From NCBI GenBank assembly GCA_016081115.2, contig CM071931.1, positions 19,010,317 through 19,074,316 on the forward strand: DNA of 64,000 nt, read 5' to 3'. Of this stretch, positions 10,929 through 24,700 are shown piece by piece; position 1 is the first letter of the stretch, and each line of letters starts with the position of its first letter. A program made the position numbers and the translations under genes. The notes below the pieces were generated by a model, which did not search any database, was not told the origin of the DNA, and saw only the letters and a list, made by a program, of their open reading frames with translations. The stretch is from Rehmannia glutinosa. Taxonomy: Eukaryota > Streptophyta > Magnoliopsida > Lamiales > Orobanchaceae.

Positions 10929-13900
10929 ATGGCGAATGTATGGCAACGAGTTGTTGCTGTTGGAGGAAACAACAGAATTGATGAATACAAGGATACTATT
11001 GCTTATGCAGCTGCGAACCAGATCACTGTGAAGGAGGATGCATTTCGTTTGCATGGATTGGATCATCCTGGAATGATCGTGGTGGCTAATCTGCTGACAG
11101 GTACGAATTACATGTCGTGAAGTAGATCGATGCTCATTGCACTAGGAGCGAAAACAAAATTAGGATATATTGATGGTAGAATTGTTAAAACGATGATGAT
11201 TCACCGAATTTGAGCAATGGAAGTGTGTTGATCTTATGATTACGGTTGGATTCAATTCCATTTCCAAGGACATAGTTGATGCCTTTATATATGCTAACTC
11301 GCTAGAGAACTTTGGGTAGATCTAAAGAGAGGTTTGGTGAAAGCAATAGTCCGTTGTTATACCAGTTGAAAAAGAAGATAGCGAATATGAGGCAAGGAAA
11401 TACTTCTATTGTTTTGTATTTCACTAAATTGAAGAAACTATGGGATGAGCATCGTTGTTTGGTGGTTTTTTGAATGTACATGTGATGTTAGGAAAACTTT
11501 GATTGATTTGGATATGAAAACTAAACTGATGCGTTTTTAATGGGGCTTAATGACTCATATATGAGCATGTCCGGAGTCAAATTCTTCTTATGGATTCACT
11601 ACCAAAGGTGAATAGAGCTTACTCAATGGTGTTAATTGTAGAGAAACAAAATCGTGTGTAGATTGCTTATCCCGAGGCTATTGATAATGTGGCAATGCTT
11701 GCCAAAGGAAGAGGTATTAATGATGGAGCGAGAAAATGGAGGAATGTTTGCTAAATGAGCTAAATCTACTGGCAAGCGGCGGGGGGAGGAATTAGATGAC
11801 AAAAGAGGAAAAGGCAAAACTAAAGTGCAATCATTGTGATGAATCGGTCATGAGATAGGATCTTCCTTCAAACTTCATGGATATCCCGAGTGGTTTGCAA
11901 AATTGAAAGAGCGGATGAGAAGAGAGAATGCAACCTATCTTTGAGGTGAATCTTTCAAGGTGCTTTACTTGAACAATGAGGATCGAATGCGTAATGTGCA
12001 CTCTCTTTGAGGGTGTTTATGGTGCTCCTTTTGGAGACATCTCCAACATCATACAACAGAAATTGCAAAATACTTGGAAGGATCAAAACATGCTGAAAAC
12101 ACTAGGAAGGAGGACACAAGGTTAAACTTTGCACACATTGCGGAGTATGCAGGTACTAGCGTTGGCACTAATTTGCAATGTGCATTAAGTACATTTACTG
12201 ATAAAATTGACAGCAAATGGATTTTTGATACGGGAGCCAGCAGGCATATGTGTTATACTGCTAATACCTCTATTTAACCTCACACCTATAAAGTTTGATA
12301 TATCTGTTTTTCTACCAGATGGTACCACTAAATGTTTCACTCACACAGGACAAGTTAAACTAACCAATACTTCACATTGACTGATGTTTTGCTTGTTCCT
12401 TCTTTCACCTATAATCTTCTTTCACCTATAATCTTCTTTCTGTTGCTTAGCTCACTCAAAATTCTAACCTCAAGTGGGTGTTTTATCCTACTCCTTGCCT
12501 TTTTCAGGACCTGAGGACTGAGGAGGTCATTGCAGTGTGAAGGACAACAGCAAACTCTATATTTTAGATCCAAATTCTTCTAAAAATCACCTCATCTTTT
12601 GAATTTTCTTTTGTTTGTATTCCCTCTTTACAACTTTTTTCCTTGTAATAATGCTCTTGTTGAATGGCATAAGAAGCTTGGGCATGCTTCTAGTGCAGTG
12701 CTTGAACACATTGAGTTCTTGAAGCCTTTTTGTAGTGATAATGTTGCTCATTTCTTTGACAATTGTGAAGTTTGCCATAGATCTAAACAACATCATTTAC
12801 CTTTCCCGATAGTAATTCAAAAGAGTGTTGGTTTATTTGACTTGGTGCATGTTGATGTTTGGGAACCTTATAAATGTGATCGATGTTGTGGCCAATTTCA
12901 TGTTAACTTAGGTGGATGATTTTAGTCGAGTGACTTTGGGTGTATTTTATGGCACAAGGTGTCCTCCTTTTGTCTCGACTTTTTCAAGATGATTATTACT
13001 CAATTTCATTATTCTCCAAGGTTGTTAGGAGTGACAATGGAGGGAGTTTGTTAATCATACTTGTCAGCTCTTTTTCATTCCCTGGGCATTATACACCCTG
13101 AACTTGTCCCTATACCCCCTGAGAATGGGATTGTTGAAAGGAAGCATAGAACACTCCTCAATATCGCCAGGCACTTATGTTTCATCTGAGCACCACCTAA
13201 ATTTTGGCCTCATTCCTTCTTACATCGCCACACACATTGTGAATAGGCTTCCTAGTGTTGTTCTTGGGTGGAAAACCCCTATGAGCTCTTGTTTGGTCAC
13301 AAACCTAATTATGAAAGATTGAAACCTTTTAGATGTCTTGCCTATGCCACCAATACGAGTCCTCAAAGCGTAAGTTTGATACAAGGTCTCACATCCATGT
13401 GTATTTGTTGGATATGTGATGGGACAAAAAGGCTATAGATCGTTTAATTTGGACACCAACAAGTTTGATTTCAGGATGTGGTTTTTGTTGAGAATGAATT
13501 TCCTTTCCACTCTACCTCGATCCTATTCCTTCTTCTCCTACACCCTTGCCTCTTTTCCCTCTCGCTCCAAAGACATACTCCCTCACATAACCCTATTCCT
13601 GCTCCTATTATACCTGAAAACCCCATTTTGCCTCTGAGAAGGAGTACTCGGACCCATAAACCTCCAGTATGGCTGCAGGACTATGTCCTTGATAATTGCA
13701 ATGTTGTTTTTCCCTCTCCCTTTGCATTTCCTCGGCCCAATGGTGCTACGGGTAACTCTTATCCCTATCCTACCTTTCTTTATACAGTTTCCCCTTTCTT
13801 TCTAGCACATATCCTTCTTTCCTTGTCAATGTTACTGACATTCAGGAACCTACTTCTTATACTGAGGCCTGTAAGAATCCACATTGGGTAGAGGCAATGA

Positions 13901-14088
13901 ATAAAGAGATTGCGGCCTTTGAGTTGAATCATACTTGGGATCTTACCTCCTACCGCGTGCAAGAAAGTTATTGGCAATAAATGGGTTTTTAAGGTCAAAA
14001 TGAAACCTCACTGGAAAATCTTGAGAGGTATAAGGCTTGGTTGGTGGCAAAGGGTTATCACCAAGTTTATAGGATTGATTATGTTGAT
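10929..14088 (+). pseudogene. gag, protease, integrase and start of RT of Copia element A
   Basis: Gag starts at the ATG at 10929 and runs 63 codons before a stop. A zinc-knuckle region (CNHC, then GHEIGS and KLHGYPEWF after a frameshift) lies near 11826-11895, with its last Cys replaced by Ser. The protease box FDTGAS is at about 12224-12241. Integrase has the HHCC finger (WHKKLGHA at about 12663, CEVC near 12770), VHVDVW and RSDNGG at about 13028. RT begins with NPHWVEAMNKEI near 13878 and runs to GIDYVD, where element B cuts it. Many stops and shifts make it non-functional. Tandem 20-base copies of TCACCTATAATCTTC occur at 12405-12440. Confidence 0.88.
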
Positions 14089-15629
14089 TGTTAGGAATTT
14101 TATTGTTTAGATTTTGATGAATGCCATGTAAAACTTAGAATAGAAAGTTGGCACCCCAATTCTTGTTGTAAAATGCATTATAATGAATAGAGTGGCCAAG
14201 CCGAGTCAAGAAATGACTACGTCCTAACATGCAAGAAGACAAATCAAGATGGAAGGAAGACTCTCTTTGTGAGGCAGTGAGTATGGCAAAGAAGAGTAGA
14301 CGGGAACACTATCAAGAAGCATTTGAGATGCGGTGAGTGGAGCATCGGTCAAGTCAACTCAAGAAAAGCCAAGTCTCAAGTTGAAGTGACGGAAGAGTCA
14401 TCCAATGATTGAAGTCGACTCTAAGTCACCTGGGAAAGCAAGGAAATGCGGTCAAGTCGAGATAATCGTAAAAAGAACCGTTATTTAAATCAAGAGATTT
14501 ACTTAAACAAGTAATATCTCCATACAACCTTTCTTGGAGTGCTCGAGGAAGCGTGCAAAAGGAATGAACCAATGGGAAGCACGACCGTGTCGAACTCTGA
14601 AAAGGTGAAAAGAATAATTCATACGAGGAAACGGCAATTCCAAGAAGCGCAAGCCAACGATTTGCAAAGTGACTTTCAAAAATAAGCCTATCTCTTCAAC
14701 GGGCAAATTTTTGAAAGTTCACTATAAAAGGTGAGGAGTTAGTTTGAGAAAAAGATGCATGAATGACACATACGTGAGATATACAAGCACATTAGAAAAA
14801 TCAAACAATCTCAATCCTCAAGCCTACATTCCAAGTACATCAATCCAACACTTACCTCGTGAAGGAAAGAGCTTCAACTTGATTGAAGAGAAACCTTTGA
14901 AAACAAGGGTCTACTTTCCGGGGAAGGATTGTAGAAAAGTTCAAAGTTGAACTAAGTCTTAAGCATTTGGAGGGCTTCGTGATCAAATCCAAAGAGCTTG
15001 AGGAAGTGAGTCAGTAGTAGCAAAGCGGCTGCCCTGTGAAGAAGCCGAGTCGAACGAGAAGCCACGGTGAGTGATCAAGCGTCTCGGCATCGAGTCCCAA
15101 AGGATCAAGTCATTTGTTGTGATCAAGACTTGTATACGGACTGTTACCACTTTGTAAAACCGATCATTACTTAGTGGATTCCTCCGGGAGTTGGAGAAGA
15201 GAGGAGTAGAAGAATTACCCCATCTTCGAACCTCTATAAAAACTTTTCTTTGTGTCATTTACATTTCAAAGATTTAAATTCTGCACTTTTAATTGCTTAT
15301 ATCTCACGATAAATTTGCTATCCATTTGATAATCTACAAGTACTAAATCAAGCTCTAATATTTTGTTTAATCAAACTTAAGGGTGTTAAGTCTCCAATAA
15401 AAATAAAACCACGGTGAGTTAAATTGTAGCAAACAAATGAGTTACTCCATCACGGCCAAATTGAAAGTCAGTTGAAAGATTAACTCTCTTGAGTGACTAA
15501 TTCGATTGTCCATCAAGGACACGGTGTGTAGAATTAACTCTGTAGATTTAAAAGGACTAAATCGAAAATTTGGTAAAGGTTTATTCAACCCCCTTCTAAA
15601 CCTTACACTTACACCCCTTGGGACCTACA
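14089..15629 (+). repeat. 5' LTR of element B
   Basis: 1541 bp, TG...CA ends, paired with 26488-28015. The two copies are colinear but differ by many 1-5 base changes clustered at C/G-rich spots. Confidence 0.93.
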
Positions 15630-15631
15630 AG

Positions 15632-15644
15632 TGGTATCAGGCGG
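15632..15644 (+). other. Primer binding site of element B
   Basis: TGGTATCAGGCGG starts two bases after the LTR, matching the usual initiator methionine tRNA complement with one change. Confidence 0.75.
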
Positions 15645-15756
15645 TTGGTTCATTGAACCCTCCGCACCTTTGATTCTTCGAACTAGATCTCCAAATTTTT
15701 CAAAGTCCGCTTTAGTACTTAAACTTTCAAAACTCTTTTTATCAAAAGTCATTATC

Positions 15757-18700
15757 ATGGAAGCAAATCTAACACGCATCCCTATGTTCACCATTGAAGA
15801 ATTTGATGATTGGAAAATTCAGATGCGAGGCTCATCTATCAAGATTACATGATGAGATGTGGATAGTGATAGAAGATGGGCCTCTACAAATATTAAAAGT
15901 GAACACAAAATTGTCGAAGAGTTGCAATTTGAAGGAGAAGAAGATGTTGCTCCTGGACGGTCATGGTTGAAAAACCAAGAACCGAGTGGACAAATGATGA
16001 TGAGAAAAAGATACAACCTGGATAATGTAGCCAAGGACATCCTCTACAAAACCTTGGACAAAGCCATGTTCAACAAAGTCAAATCATGCAAAACGGCTAA
16101 AGAAATGCGGGACAAGTCGACATTAATTTGTGAAGGCTCGAGCAAATCAAAGAAAACAAATTATCAATAGGTATTTAGGAAGTTTGAAAATTTCAAAATG
16201 ATCTCGGGAGAGAACTGGATCAATCGGACGCTCGGTTTACGAAATCACAAATGAGCCGTCTACACTTGGAAAGGAATATACACAGAAGAAATGTGTATGA
16301 AGATCCTAAAAAGTCTTCAATTTGAATGGGAAATGAAGGTCATGGCATCGAGACATTCCATGGACCTATCAAAGACATCCAACCATGAACTATTCTCGGA
16401 CCTCAAAGCCTATGAGTTTGGAGAAGAAGAAAAGACCAGGAAGAGAGCAGTTGTACCTAAATGGTTTGCTCTAATTGTCAAAGATGGGAAGAGAGTCGAG
16501 GTCAAAGAGGCAATTGACCCCGGAAAAATAGCCGCGATGGTTAAAAGATTTAACAAGTTCTTTAACAAGAACTACAAGAGAGGAAAGGGTGAATCTTCGG
16601 AAGACACTCAGCTCCTCCAAATCAAGGGATGATAGGCCAACCAAGAGAATGATTATCAACAAGTTGAGTATCAAAGGACCGACAACTCAAGAGTAGAAAG
16701 AGTGATCAAAAATTTGAATATCTATGTTGGAATTGTAGACAACTAGGTCATCATGCCATTATTTGCTCATATCTAGTCAACAAGTACGGGAATGAAGAAG
16801 AAAGAAAGGTCTTGAAGAGAAAGAAGAAAAGAAAAGCAGCAATGATGGTCATAGAGGCTTTGAAAACCCAAGTCAAGAGAGCAATTTGATTGAGAGAGAA
16901 AGTGACTACTCGAGTGACTTAAAGAAGAAGCCTTGACCGCTTAATGGCCAAAGAACAAGATCAAGAAGATGAGGTACAATCTAATTCAACAAGCTCGGAC
17001 AATTGATTGATAGTGATTTGTGACACACACACTTCATCACCTCATTGATCTTTATGATTCATTAGGCAAAATGATGAAAGATTTTGAGCACATTAAATCC
17101 TCACACACAATATTGAATGAGGAAAACAGCCTACTTAAAAAGTCAAAACTCAAAGTCGACTAAGGAGCCGAGTACTCTAAGCCAAATAGTCGTTGAAAAT
17201 GAAAGTTTAAAGGCTGAAAATGCTAAATTAGTATTTGAAATTGCCGCTATAGAAAAGAGGGAGAATGACCTCAAAAATGTTATTGCCTCATTTACTAAGG
17301 CATCTAAATCATTGGATGATCTTATTATGAGTCAAAGAGAATGTGGAGACAAGACAGCTTAGATTTAATTCCTTTGTGCCATGTCAAACCTCAAGAGTAA
17401 TTTTGGAAAAAGGATCTTCAAGTCATGAAGAGTCCGAAAAACCCAAAACTCTAAATGTTGCACACACATTCACTCCAAAGCACAATACTAAGCAAAGCGG
17501 CCTTGGTTACAAAGGAAAAGGAAAACAAGCCCAGTTGAGTATCTTTGAAAGAGACGTGAGAAGAGATTCGGCCGAGTCCCTCAAGCAAACTCCTACAAGA
17601 AAATACTCGTAAAGAAAAAGCAGAGCTACCAAAAATTCAGAAAATCCATAAAAGAAATACATATGATGGGAATGGTAGAAAATATCCAAGCCAAGGCGAT
17701 TGGAACAATGTGAACTATCAAAGCATAGACTATGGAATATAAGCCCAGTGGCAAAGGCCTAGAACTCAACAAAGGCCATTCCAAAAAGTATAAGAGCTTT
17801 CATCGGCACACACATGCACCTAGGCACTACACTCAAAAGCACCACAATTACCCAAGGAAGGAAATTGCTAAAACACATATGCAGGCATCTGACAAAAGAG
17901 ACAATTTTGTATGAACCTAGAATCCCCAAGCAATTTGCTTAATTAATTATGATTATGGCACGATAGATGGCAACCCTTAGAGTCAAATCATTTGGCTATA
18001 GGTTGGTTGGATCATCTTACAATTCTAACCCCTCGGGACCTGGACAAGTATGGGTACCTAAAACTTAATTTCCTTGATTGCGAGTTCAAGGGCAGTGAGT
18101 GCCAAGGAACCTGGTACATGGATAGTGGTTATTTCGGACATATGACAGAAATAAGAGAAATCTGTCAAAATTCAAGGAAGTCAAAGGAGCAAAGTCATAT
18201 TTGAGGAAATGAAGCTCCTGGTGAAATAAGAGGCATTGGATCCATCAAGAGGAATGGATTAGAAATCACGAGATGTTGCATATGTTGAAGGACTCAACTT
18301 CAACCTCGAGTATCATCGACTCGTGACAAGGGCTACAATGTTGGATTCAACATGGGTGTATGCCAAATCAAGGATATTGAATCAAATGAAGTTGTCTTTG
18401 CAAGGAAATAGACGAAGAATATGTATGTAGTGGATTGGTCAATCGCAACACCAAAGACTCTACTAGCAAAAGCACAATTTGAATCAAGTTGGTCGTGGCA
18501 CAAAAAGTCGAGTCACCTGAATTTCAAAACAATTAACAAGCTAGCAAGAAGTCATCTTGTAGAAGGACTTCCGGAAAGATATACAAGAAGGAGAGTATAT
18601 GTGATGCATGTCGGAAGGAAAACAAATCAAGTCGTCATTCAAAGAAAAGACATGCCCATCCTCAACAAGAATATTGCATCTACTTCATATGGATCTATTT

Positions 18701-21333
18701 ATTTGAGTGGAACCGGCCCAAAGATAAGTGGAAAGAAATACACCTTGGTGGTAGTAGATGACTACTCAAGATATACATGGACAATATTCATGTGCAAAAA
18801 GAAAGAAACCCTACAAAAACCCACGGTGATGAAGAGAATTCAAAATGAGAAGAGTCAAACCATTATCAAAATAAGATCGGATAGAGGAACCGAGTTTGTC
18901 AATGGAATAATAACTCGATATTGTATTGAGAATGGTATTGGTCATGAACTATCACAGCAAGGACTCCACAAGCCAGAATGGAGTTGCGAAAGGAGAGCAG
19001 AACCTCAAAAGAAGCAACAAGGACCATGTTAGTCAAGCGGGGTTACCAAAAAGATTTTGGGTCAAGCAATTAACACTGCTTTTGATACACCCAAAACGGA
19101 TGTATGATAAATAGATGAAAACTAACAAAGACTCCCTATGAGATCCGGATTCGGGAAGAAAACCAAATGTTGCATATTTGAGAATATTTGGATGTAAATG
19201 CTTCATCCACAACAATGGCAAAGACAACCTAAAGGCTTTTGATGCTAAGGTCGATGAAGGTATCTTCTTAGGATACTCGGTGAAAGCAAAGCCTGCTGAA
19301 TACTCAATAAAAGAACTATGGTTACAGAGGAATCCATTCATGTAGTATTCGATGAGCCAAATGTAAATGGAGAAGACATTGAAGAGTCACCGATAGGTTG
19401 AAACATCCAATCATACGGAAGAGTCCCTACGCTCAAGCGAAGCCGGGATTATCAACTCGAAGAAGATGAGATAGTGAATCTCAAAAGCGGTGGAAAATTT
19501 GCAGCCTAAGTGACCATGAAAGAGCGACCACAAAGAACACAACCGCAAGTCGATTGAATCACTAACTTACTCCAACCCGATGTAAGATGGTGAGAGACCA
19601 TCCACGAACTTGTCATTGGAGATATGAGAGAAGGTGTCAAAACAAGATCGAACTCAACAGAAGCTATGTTCACATGCTTCATTTCGCAAATAGAGCCAAA
19701 AAGATGTGTCACAAGCATTGGATGACACACATTGGATTCAAGCTATGCAAGAAGAGTGAATCAGTTTGAGAGAAATAAAGTATGGGAACTAGTGCAAAGA
19801 CCCATACATCAAAATGTTATTGGAACCAAATGGGTATTCGAAATAAGATGAACGAGGAAGGTTACGTGGTAAGAAACAAAAGCAAGGATAGTAGCCAAAG
19901 GATATTGTCAAGAAGAAGGGATAGATTTTGATGAAACATTTGCCCTCGTAGCAAGATTGGAAGCTATAAGGATGTTTCTTGCCTATGCAGACTCACAAGA
20001 ATTTCATTGTATATCGAGATGGATGTAAAAGTGCATTCCTAAACGGTTTATTGGAAGAAGAAGTATATGTTGAACAACCTCCGGATTTGAGAGAAGACTC
20101 TTGGAGACAAGGTATACAAACTCAAGAAAGCCTTGTATGGATTGAAACAGCACCTGAGCATGGTATGATACCTGTCACAATTCCTAATCGAAAATGGATT
20201 CACAAAAGGAAAAGTAGATAGAACACTTTTAATTCAAGACAAGAAGAGTATCTTTGCTTGTTCAAATATATGTGGATGACATCATCTTTGGATCCACTAA
20301 CAAAGAGTCATGTGAAAAATTCTCAAACCTCATGCAAAGCAAATTTGAAATGAGCATGATGGGAGAGCCGACATTTTCCTTGGACTTCAAGTGAAACAAA
20401 GGTGAAGGATGGAACCTTCATAAGTCAAACAAAATATACGGAGATTTAATGAAGAAGTTTGGTATGGAAGAGAAGTCAGCAAAAATACCAATGAACACAT
20501 CACCAAAATGGACATGGATGCGGATGGCAAGCTCAGTAGATCAAACAAGATACGAGCACTTATTGGATCATTGCTCATCTCACAAAGAAGCGGCCGGACA
20601 TCACCTTTCTTTGTAGGTGTATGTGCAAGATTTCAATCTGCTCCAAAAGAGAGCCATACATGCCAGCTAAAGAATACCGAGATACTTGAAAGGAAGCAAG
20701 AAGTAGGCCTATGGTATCCAAAGGAAGGTGGATTCAGACTAATTGGCTATTCGGACTCGATTACGCTCGGATGCGAGTGGACAGAAAAGCACTTGTGCAC
20801 TGTCAAATGCTAGAAACAGACTAATTTCTGGTTTAGCAAGAAGCAAAACTCAATAGCCACCTCTACGGTGAGGCGGAATACATATCATGCGGGCAAAATT
20901 TGTTGTGCCCAAGTCCTATGGATGAGACAACAACATCCGAGAGACTATGAAGTTGAAGAAAAAGAAATTCCAATCATGTGTGATAACACAAGTGCCATTG
21001 CAATCACTCAAAATCCTGTGTTGCACTCAAGAACAAAACATATAGATGTCGGATATCATTTCATAAGAGATCATGTTGAAAAGAAGGACATTATCTTGGA
21101 ATACATCTCAACCTGATAAACAATTAGCCGACATCTTCACAAAACCATTATGTGAGTCAAGATTTGAAGAACTCAAGCATGAGTTGGGGTTAATTGAGCC
21201 GGCCGACACTCGGACAAATCAAAGAAGAGCATTAGAACAGAAAAGAAGTGAAAAAAGAGTCGAAAACAAAAATCAACTCATAGAAATTAGTCAGATCGGA
21301 AAGACAATTTACACCGAGTCGGTGATAATTTGA
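15757..21333 (+). pseudogene. gag-pol of Sirevirus-like element B
   Basis: Gag begins with MEANLTRIPMFTIEEFDDWK at 15757 and contains a complete CX2CX4HX4C zinc knuckle (CWNCRQLGHHAIIC) at 16725-16766. A Lys/Glu-rich coiled-coil-like stretch follows (17117-17362). The protease box TWYMDSG is at about 18108-18130. Integrase carries the WHKKSSHLN finger start, VVVDDYSRYTW and RSDRGTEF (18480-18900). RT shows KSAFLNGLLEEEVYVEQP near 20030 and YVDDIIFGS at 20269-20295. RNase H has MCDNTSAIAITQNP at about 20980 and DKQLADIFTKPL near 21114, ending at 21333. Numerous stops and frameshifts break it into pieces. It closely resembles the minus-strand element D. Confidence 0.9.
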
Positions 21334-21520
21334 GTCACCAAGAGAATCGCGAGGAGTAGAGTTAAATCGGCTAAGAGATAAGCTGAATAACTTATGAGCA
21401 AAGTGACAAAAACGCAATCGTTTTGACTTAGCGGGAATGTTTTAAGGAACACGTCAAAGATAATGATGATGTGTACGGACATAAAGCGCACACTAAGCTT
21501 ATGATTGGATATAAATGTTT

Positions 21521-21628
21521 GCCGCATTAAATACGAGACGTGAAATGCTCAATAGGCGCGAAATCCAAGCCGTTGATTTCGATCACAATTCAAAACCGTC
21601 GCACGCCCTTTCATAAACCATATTTAAA
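21521..21628 (+). promoter_or_regulatory. Promoter-like leader ahead of the env-like frame of element B
   Basis: Between pol and the env-like ATG lie, in order, GCATTAAATACG (21524), CGTTGAT (21571) and a TATTTAA box (21621), followed by a pyrimidine-rich leader and the ATG at 21763. The same order and similar spacing occur in element D. This suggests an internal promoter (inference). Confidence 0.5.
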
Positions 21629-21762
21629 CCATTTTCGTCCGCTTTCTCTCTCACACTTCTAAAATCTGTTCATCTTTTTCTCTCAAAAGCAAAGGCAAAC
21701 TACTCTCAAACCCTATCAACATTCAAATCAATTTCGAGACTTTTCTTGATATAATTCGAGAA

Positions 21763-24700
21763 ATGGCACCAACTTACGACTTTACTAAGTTAGGAAAGCA
21801 AATCCACACCGGTTTGACGGTGGATTTAAACGGAATGGTGAAGCGAGGGTCCGACGACACCCTGGTGAAGAAAATCGCGGAAAAGTTGGAAACCCGGACT
21901 AAAACCGTTTCTAACGCTGGAATATCCTATGACCTATGTGGAGGAGGTCGCACAATTCCACGTGAATGCCTGAGATTCACGACGAAGGAATCAAGTCATC
22001 CTGTTCACGGAAGCGGTGACTATTACGCCAAGGATTTGGTGAATATTGCTCACTACCTGCGGGAAGGAGCAAGCGAAATCAAGGAAGTGATGTAAACTTG
22101 GCCGACGCATGGAAAGAAATAGCCAAGTCCGATCTTCGATAAAATTATATACACAAGCAAAAACAAGAGACTGAAGGAGGATTATCACAAATTGTTGGAC
22201 ATAGTTGCCAAATGTATCGACATCAAATTTGGCAACTTTGACCAACTATCAAAGGCAAAGCCGATTGTGATGGCTGTAATCATCGAAGAAAAGAAGATAA
22301 ATTGGTTTAGTTTATCTCACAGACTCGCTGCGAACGTGGGGAACAAGTCCTTCAAAGAAGATGGCACATTTGGAGGATCCCAGGATATGGCCTAGTGATT
22401 GGCCGCCATCGGAGGTGAAAGAGTAACCTCTTAGACATGGGAAGGCTTTCCATGTCAACAAGAGGATGTTGAGCTAACCTCTCTCGGTGCTGGCGAGCTT
22501 ATGCCAAGAGAGCCGACACCGAGGGGAATGGTGACCGAAGATCTGTTGCTTCCTCTCCAATGAAGAAGAAAAGTGCCCCGCTTGCTAAGAAGAGATCGCT
22601 GCCCTGCGCAAAGAAAACAAACATGCTCCCGCCCAAAGCCCCGTGTCACCCGCCTTGATGAGCCGTGTCACCCGCCCTGCAGCAGAGGTCGAAGGACTAA
22701 CAAATACCTTCTCCGATCGTCAAAAGGAGGAGAATCGCAAGCCCAGCACGGCCAGCTCCTCGGGAAACAAACACCAAGACCCCTCCGCCAAGACTCGAGA
22801 GGACACCGCCCGAACTTAAATTCCCTCGGTACAAACCAGAGACGAAGAAGACTCGTCAAGCGCCCGAACAGGAGAAACCGGTGAGTGGCCATTCTCCTAG
22901 CACAAATACCGAGAGACTACCGGGAGAAGTAGAGAGTCTCGGATGTAGTTGATGAAAGCCAAGTTTTTCAAGGCGATCAGAGGCAACTCAAGACACATGT
23001 TGTAGCTCACAAACAAACACAAGAAGAACCGGCCAATGACAGTGATGTAATGATCCTATCTCCACCTTACCCAGACATCCAAAATCGTCTGCGTGAGTGG
23101 AGAAAATGGAAGTTGAGCAAGTCAAGGAGCAGTTCCAACGGCCCGAGTTCATAGAAGAAGAAGAGGAACTGCTAAATTTCCTTGGACTAACTATCGTGCT
23201 CCCAAAGACTTGATGAGGACAAATCGCTTAGACATCCCGCAGATCTACAAGGACAGGAGAGAGCAAAGCAAGCTGAAGAAGCCAAGCACGTGAGAAGGCA
23301 AGCACCGCCCTATCTCCGGCACCACGAACACTTCCATCCTCTTCTTGATGTCTTCTCGGGACGGTGATGAGGATCAGGTAAAATGTCACGCTGAGAAGAG
23401 TTACAAATGCAGCAAGCATCGCATGAATCAAGAATTCTTCACGAGCAAAAAGACTAATGGAGGACCAGGAGAGTCCTCCGAACACACCGAAATCGATCCT
23501 ATGGGAGTGGTTGAAGAATAGCCACACGATGTTGCCGCTTACCACTTCCTTTGACTCACTCGGAAGAAGGCAATAAGGGAAATGGCGATGAACCGGGCTA
23601 GTGGGGACCCCGGTCGAGCCAACCCCTATTGAAGGTGTGCTACCACCGCCCCAACTATTTGAACCATCGATTCTTGCAACAGTGAGTCCGGGAGACGAGT
23701 GACCCCACTCCAAGTCACTCACCTGGTGCGCCGGCCGAGGGGAAACTCCCTCCACCGCAGCAAAGGTCGGAGGATCTGCAGATGACTCCACAAAGAAGCA
23801 AAGGAGGCGAAGAAGAGAAATTACAATCACAAGAAGAAAAAGAAGTTGCCATCAACGAAGCTCGACGATTGAGACTGTCTCAGGTGAGGTGCCAACGCTC
23901 TGAAGGCTAATGACGCGCCGATGCAGTCGAGGCACAGGAAGGAACAGCCCTGGGAGTTAACACTGGGCGATGAAAGTGCAATCCATGGGGTTGAGACTCC
24001 AATGGATGCCACTGTAGAAGACCCTAAGACAGTGACACTGTCGAAAAGGAGGACCAAGGCCTCGCAGCAGTAGAGACTGCTGGAGGAAAATGAAGGCCCA
24101 CGGGAGGTTGAGACTTCCCGGGGTAAAGAGGTCAAGTACTGAGAACATCCCTCCTGCAATCATCGACCCATCTGAGAAGGAGATCAGCGCACTTCATGAT
24201 TCCCAGGACAACCTTGATGTCACTTTTCCGGGATCAAGACGAAGAAGAAGCGAGTCAACCCCATGACAAATCCAAAAGACTCACTGCGGGTGTTCCAAGC
24301 ACGAGTAAGTCGATCCCAAGACTACTCGTCAAACTTTTAACTTTGATGATGAGCCACCTCTAGAAATCTCATCATCGTCCGATGACGCTGCCGATAAGGC
24401 CGAGGACAAGTCTCATGAAAAGGAAAAATCATTTGAGACCAACGAAGCTGTTAAGACAGTGAGGCTCAGCAAGCCGGGTCTATTTCACAACCAAACCCAT
24501 TTGAACAGAAACCACCGCTCGGGCTCCTCAAGCCACAATTTGGATCGATTCCAAAAAGAACTTCACGCGCACCGCTCATCATTGAACAAATCCCATCGGC
24601 GGTGATGAATCTTTTGTAGAATCTTTCCTTTTTCTCACCGGAGATACGAGAACTCCACGAAGAGTCAGAAAATGAGCAAGCACGATATCACGGACCACCT

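Noticed and set aside
12405..12440. Short direct repeat that could be a regulatory array
   Set aside because: Only two copies of a 20-base word within damaged gag-pol; simple slippage is enough to explain it.
14503..14950. Open frames repeated at 14503-14950 and 26899-27411 as a possible gene pair
   Set aside because: Both lie in the two LTRs of element B; their similarity comes from the LTR repeat, not from paralogous genes.
22573..22892. Overlapping open frames on both strands in the env-like region of element B
   Set aside because: They are GC-rich shadow frames of the damaged env-like sequence; the homologous frame in element D runs differently.
23228..23830. 200-codon minus-strand open frame
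   Set aside because: It is antisense to the plus-strand env-like region of element B and has no recognisable protein features; probably a shadow frame.
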